From CALBPI01 sp039821605 (GTDB lineage: Bacteria > Pseudomonadota > Gammaproteobacteria > Steroidobacterales > Woeseiaceae): a DNA stretch of 64,000 nt. The stretch spans positions 248,001 to 312,000 of the forward strand of contig JBCBNV010000005.1 in NCBI GenBank assembly GCA_039821605.1, written 5' to 3'. Positions 61,117 to 64,000 of the stretch are shown here, one piece after another. The notes under the pieces were generated by a model. The model did no database searches. It worked only from the letters and a program-made list of their open reading frames with translations, and was not told the origin of the DNA. The first letter of the stretch is position 1. Every line of letters starts with the position of its first letter. Position numbers and translations under genes: made by a program.

Positions 61117-61566
61117 TCAACGGGGCCGCAGCGGCCGCGGCAACTCTTCGAACACGTGGCGCACCAGCCCGAACAGGAAAGCCGTGCTGGCACCAAAGAG
61201 AATCAGCCCGCTCATGGACTCGAACGTGCCGAGCACCTGCCAGGCCGGGGTCAGCACGATATCGCCGTAGCCCACAGTGGTTGCCGTTGAGACGGAGAAA
61301 TAGAGCGCCGTGCCCACATCGGTGAATTCGCCCAGGTACACGTAGAGCAAGGCCCAGGCCCAGACCTCGATCGTGTGCACGAGAATCGTGCCCAGCACAG
61401 CGATAATAATGAGGAGAGAGGTGCCCACGCGCGGATACAGTCGTTTCTCGAAGCTCGGCGAGATGCGGTTGAGCACCATAAAGAGCACGACGAGGCCGGC
61501 GATGTGAAAGACCACGGTGGCGACCGTCACGACGGTGCCCAGAACGACTTGTGTGTACACCCGCAC
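61117..61566 (-). CDS. Two-helix potassium channel family protein
   Basis: A 149-residue membrane protein. The selectivity filter TTVGYGD (about 96-102) lies between pore helix SVSTA and the final helix ESMSGLILFGASTAFLFG; two further helices precede it, so there are about four segments. It has no cytoplasmic gating domain such as RCK. The start is GTG at 61566 with a G-rich upstream run; another GTG two codons later is possible. It is likely cotranscribed with the sugar porter. Confidence 0.82.
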   Translation of the reverse strand: MRVYTQVVLGTVVTVATVVFHIAGLVVLFMVLNRISPSFEKRLYPRVGTSLLIIIAVLGTILVHTIEVWAWALLYVYLGEFTDVGTALYFSVSTATTVGYGDIVLTPAWQVLGTFESMSGLILFGASTAFLFGLVRHVFEELPRPLRPR

Positions 61567-61630
61567 CCCCCCGGTGTGATCCCAACCTGGGAACGGTACA
61601 AAGTGTCGGCCGAGAGGTAAACCGCGGGGG

Positions 61631-61678
61631 AAAAAAATACCCCCTGCCGCACATGAGGGGCCACGTGACAGCAGGGGG
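61631..61678 (-). terminator. Terminator after the DUF5666 lipoprotein gene
   Basis: CCCCCTGC (61640-61647) pairs with GCAGGGGG (61671-61678) across a 23-base loop, and the minus strand then has a run of seven T. It lies 46 bases after the lipoprotein stop. Confidence 0.75.
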
Positions 61679-61723
61679 CAAGGTTAAGGCGCCGCATCGC
61701 AGGGTGCGCGACGCCGGAACCGC

Positions 61724-63199
61724 TTAGTCGTCGTCTTCGATTTCTATTTCCTCCGCGACGATGACGGTGTCACTGGACTCCACGCCTTGCACGTCGACCA
61801 CGGCGCCAGCCTGAACGGCGGCAAAGAACTCGGCCGCGGTCAGCGGCTGCTCGTCGGCATCCTCGTACTCTGTTTGCGCATTCGTTTCGACCGTGACGCC
61901 GAGAATCATCAGCGTGGGCTCGGTTATGGCGTCCACGACGCCGCGCAGCTCGGCTTCGCCCGTGTCGTCATCCCGTTCGAGGCGAGTCGCGACAATCGCG
62001 TCGCTGTCTGCGGGCGACTCGCTGCCACGAATCTCGACGTAGTCGCCCACGTTGATATCGGCCAGGTTAAGGGGCGTACCGTCAGCGTTCGAAGACTGGT
62101 CTTCAAAGCGCGTCAGCGCATCGGTCGTGATCTGGATACCCAGGACGGTCAGCGTGCCGCCGGCCGCGTCAACAGCGTCGACGAGTGAGGCGACCCGCGT
62201 GTTCTCGTCGAGTCGGAAGTCGATCTCGTCCGCGACCAGCACACCGCCAGCGGTGAACTCACCTTCGACTTCGATGCGGACGTCGAGTGCGAGGTCGGCT
62301 TCGGTGCCATTTTCATACTCCGTGTCGCCGTCGGTCGTCACGGGTATGCCGTTGACGTCGAAATCCGTTGCGCTCACGAAACGCGTGACCAGACCTTCGA
62401 TCTCCACGTCGTCGTCTTCATCGAACTCGCCGAGCGGGTCTTCGAATTCCACTTTGCTGGCCAGCAGCCGGTTCGGGTCGTTGGCGTCGAGGCTACCCTC
62501 GGCCTCGACGAAATCGCCCTCGGTGATGCTGCCACCCGGGAAGTCCTCGAGTACGGCGGCGCTGTAATCGACCACGATGCTGCCGAGATTGAACGTGAGC
62601 GCGGACGTGTCGAGCGATTCGACGAAGCCTTTGCGCTCGAATTCGTCGTTGTCATCGTCGCGTTCGATGCGGGTGGCCAGGATACTGCCGTCGCTCGAAA
62701 CAAAGCCGCTGACCTCGATGACATCGCCGAGCTGCAGGCCCTCGATGCCCGCAACAGGGAAGTCGTCGTCGAACGAGGTGCCCGCATCGATAATGATGGT
62801 TTGCCCAAGCACGGTGACCGTACCGGCACCGAGGTCGATGGCCGAGATCGGGCCCTCGAGCGCGTCGTCATAGATGACTTCGTCGGCCGTACCATTGACG
62901 CCATCCGCGTCGATCTCGCCCTTGACGATAACGATTTGACCGACGGCGAGATCGGCTTCAGCACCGGGCATGTCGTCAACGGTGAACGTTGCCGCGCTCG
63001 TGTCGTAGCGCACGCCGTTAACGACGACGCTACCGAAATTGGAGATGGGTCCTATGGCCAGGCCTGTTCGGCCAATGCCGCCGCTCGGCGGCGGTGTACC
63101 ACCCGAATTGTCGGGAGGCGGGTTGTCACTGCCGCCGCCGCCACAAGCGGCTGCAACGAGTCCCGCGGTGAGAATCAGCGAGGTCTTGAGGGGGTTCAT
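61724..63199 (-). CDS. DUF5666-repeat lipoprotein
   Basis: A 491-residue acidic lipoprotein with lipobox VAAAC (Cys19) and a Gly/Pro-rich linker. It then carries about five or six DUF5666-type beta units of about 70 residues, each with a GDxVEVxG-like strand (LQLGDVIEVSGFV, EGDFVEAEGSL, VGDYVEIRGSE) and a following ATRIERDDD. Aspartates are so frequent that calcium binding is possible. The fold of these OB-like repeats is known but no activity is. Its ATG overlaps the DUF6502 stop. Confidence 0.85.
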   Translation of the reverse strand: MNPLKTSLILTAGLVAAACGGGGSDNPPPDNSGGTPPPSGGIGRTGLAIGPISNFGSVVVNGVRYDTSAATFTVDDMPGAEADLAVGQIVIVKGEIDADGVNGTADEVIYDDALEGPISAIDLGAGTVTVLGQTIIIDAGTSFDDDFPVAGIEGLQLGDVIEVSGFVSSDGSILATRIERDDDNDEFERKGFVESLDTSALTFNLGSIVVDYSAAVLEDFPGGSITEGDFVEAEGSLDANDPNRLLASKVEFEDPLGEFDEDDDVEIEGLVTRFVSATDFDVNGIPVTTDGDTEYENGTEADLALDVRIEVEGEFTAGGVLVADEIDFRLDENTRVASLVDAVDAAGGTLTVLGIQITTDALTRFEDQSSNADGTPLNLADINVGDYVEIRGSESPADSDAIVATRLERDDDTGEAELRGVVDAITEPTLMILGVTVETNAQTEYEDADEQPLTAAEFFAAVQAGAVVDVQGVESSDTVIVAEEIEIEDDD

Positions 63200-63999
63200 G
63201 ACTGTGTTCCTTCTGGTAGTGGTCCTGCGATGGCATAGACGCCCAGCCCAAGGCGCACGGGAGTCGTGTCAGAGCCGTTGGCATCGGCACGGTGTTCACC
63301 GAGCCACGCGTCGACTTCTTCTAGAAACTGCTGGCCGCGCTCGTCGATGAACTCGCGAAAGGCCTCCACGGCCTCCGGATGGACGCGATCATCGACGGCA
63401 AAACCCTCGAGCCACTTGGGTGCGCCGACGTCGCCGACGTTGCTCGCAAGCGTTCGCCCGTGGTCAAACAGGTTGGTGCCAAAAAAGCGCAGGCCGCCCG
63501 GGTCAAGGTCGCCGGGCATGTGGTAACGCCGCGCGGCAATGACGCGGCCTGCCTCATCCTTAATCGAGTTGGCTTGGCGCAGCTCTTTTAGAAGCGTCTG
63601 TTCCGGCGTATCGCCGCCGTAAGTCTCGAACAGGCTCTTGAAGCTCGGCTTGTCGCCTGCCAGGGGCAGCGCCAGCGGCTGCCCGGCGGGATCGAGGTAA
63701 TCCCGATCCTGGTGCCAGCCCGACAGCAGCCGTGTTGCATCCGTCGTCTTCGACGAGCTTTCTGGTACTTCGGCTTCAAGCAGGTCGCGCTGGCGCTTCA
63801 CTTCCTTGCGCGAGATGCCCGTCAGGATGGACACTCTTGAGACGTTGGTCGGTCGGCCGGAGATACCGAACGCATCTGTGGCGACCGACACGAACACGGA
63901 TTTGGATAACTCCGAAAATTCACGCCAGGTCACGCCACCTTTGAGCAGCAACAACGCAATCGGCCGAAGCAGTAGTCGGCAGGCACTGAGCAAGGCGGC
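63196..63999 (-). CDS. DUF6502 family protein (5' partial)
   Basis: A soluble protein of at least 268 residues. The frame is open to the window edge, and typical family members begin some residues before the visible AALLSACRLLLRPIA, so the start is outside. It has GVTWREFSELSKSVFVSVA followed by a helix-turn-helix-like SRVSILTGISRKEVKRQRD, suggesting DNA binding. The C-terminal half has no recognised motif. The four-base overlap with the DUF5666 gene indicates one operon, a pairing I have seen described for gammaproteobacteria only loosely. Confidence 0.8.
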   Translation of the reverse strand, partial: AALLSACRLLLRPIALLLLKGGVTWREFSELSKSVFVSVATDAFGISGRPTNVSRVSILTGISRKEVKRQRDLLEAEVPESSSKTTDATRLLSGWHQDRDYLDPAGQPLALPLAGDKPSFKSLFETYGGDTPEQTLLKELRQANSIKDEAGRVIAARRYHMPGDLDPGGLRFFGTNLFDHGRTLASNVGDVGAPKWLEGFAVDDRVHPEAVEAFREFIDERGQQFLEEVDAWLGEHRADANGSDTTPVRLGLGVYAIAGPLPEGTQS

Positions 64000-64000
64000 A

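Noticed and set aside
59925..61325. A 466-codon plus-strand frame antisense to the sugar porter and channel
   Set aside because: The product is Arg/Gln/His-rich without hydrophobic or domain pattern, typical of antisense frames in high-GC DNA.

Overview
The window is GC-rich (roughly two thirds G+C), densely coded bacterial DNA. TonB-dependent uptake, many lipoproteins, a CrbS/CrbR-Acs acetate module and DUF6502/DUF5666 genes point to a gammaproteobacterium, perhaps a marine or sediment lineage of the Woeseia/Steroidobacter type; that placement is an inference. No phage, CRISPR array, integrase or intact insertion sequence was seen.

Layout. 0-3 kb: end of xdhC, urate hydroxylase puuD, an outer-membrane barrel and a glutathione transferase. 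3-10 kb: lldD, tRNA-Lys(CTT), a Tat-exported amine oxidase, a DHA2 exporter, a thioesterase and an XRE regulator facing a DUF2834 gene across a near-perfect palindrome. 10-15.6 kb: an envelope-stress-like unit of ECF sigma factor, anti-sigma factor and subtilisin-like protein, plus a CHRD protein and a four-module lipoprotein that share an ECF-type promoter motif with the sigma gene. 16-38.8 kb: a large purine catabolism region. It holds a LysR regulator, puuE-uraD-alc-allA-guaD, exported SAM hydroxide adenosyltransferase, 8-oxoguanine deaminase, adenine deaminase, a xanthine/urate-type NCS2 permease, a periplasmic adenosine-deaminase-like enzyme, a TonB receptor, two NUP-family lipoproteins (plus a NUP fragment) and an AzgA permease. 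Inside it, 34.0-35.3 kb is a scar with two gene remnants and one lower-GC gene of unknown function. 39-41.6 kb: a repetitive secreted protein, a DUF4124 protein, the queuosine-precursor transporter yhhQ and a small anchored protein. 41.6-54.2 kb: an acetate module (actP, DUF4212, crbS, crbR, acs, a porin, a DUF294 regulator and a DnaQ-like exonuclease). 54.2-64 kb: a Baeyer-Villiger-type monooxygenase, an FdhF/YdeP molybdoenzyme, a LacI regulator, a sugar porter, a K+ channel, a DUF5666 lipoprotein and a DUF6502 gene cut by the window end.

How it works together. The purine genes form a nearly complete route. Nucleosides would cross the outer membrane through the TonB receptor, be deaminated and split in the periplasm by the ADA-like and NUP-like proteins, and enter as bases through AzgA/NCS2. 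Inside they are deaminated (guanine, adenine, 8-oxoguanine), oxidised (XdhC-matured xanthine dehydrogenase, PuuD) and degraded through allantoin and allantoate to glyoxylate and urea. Hydroxyisourate hydrolase, xanthine dehydrogenase subunits and urease are not in the window. A family of palindromic repeats is scattered over six loci in the first 30 kb, mostly between purine genes; none was seen in the last 34 kb.
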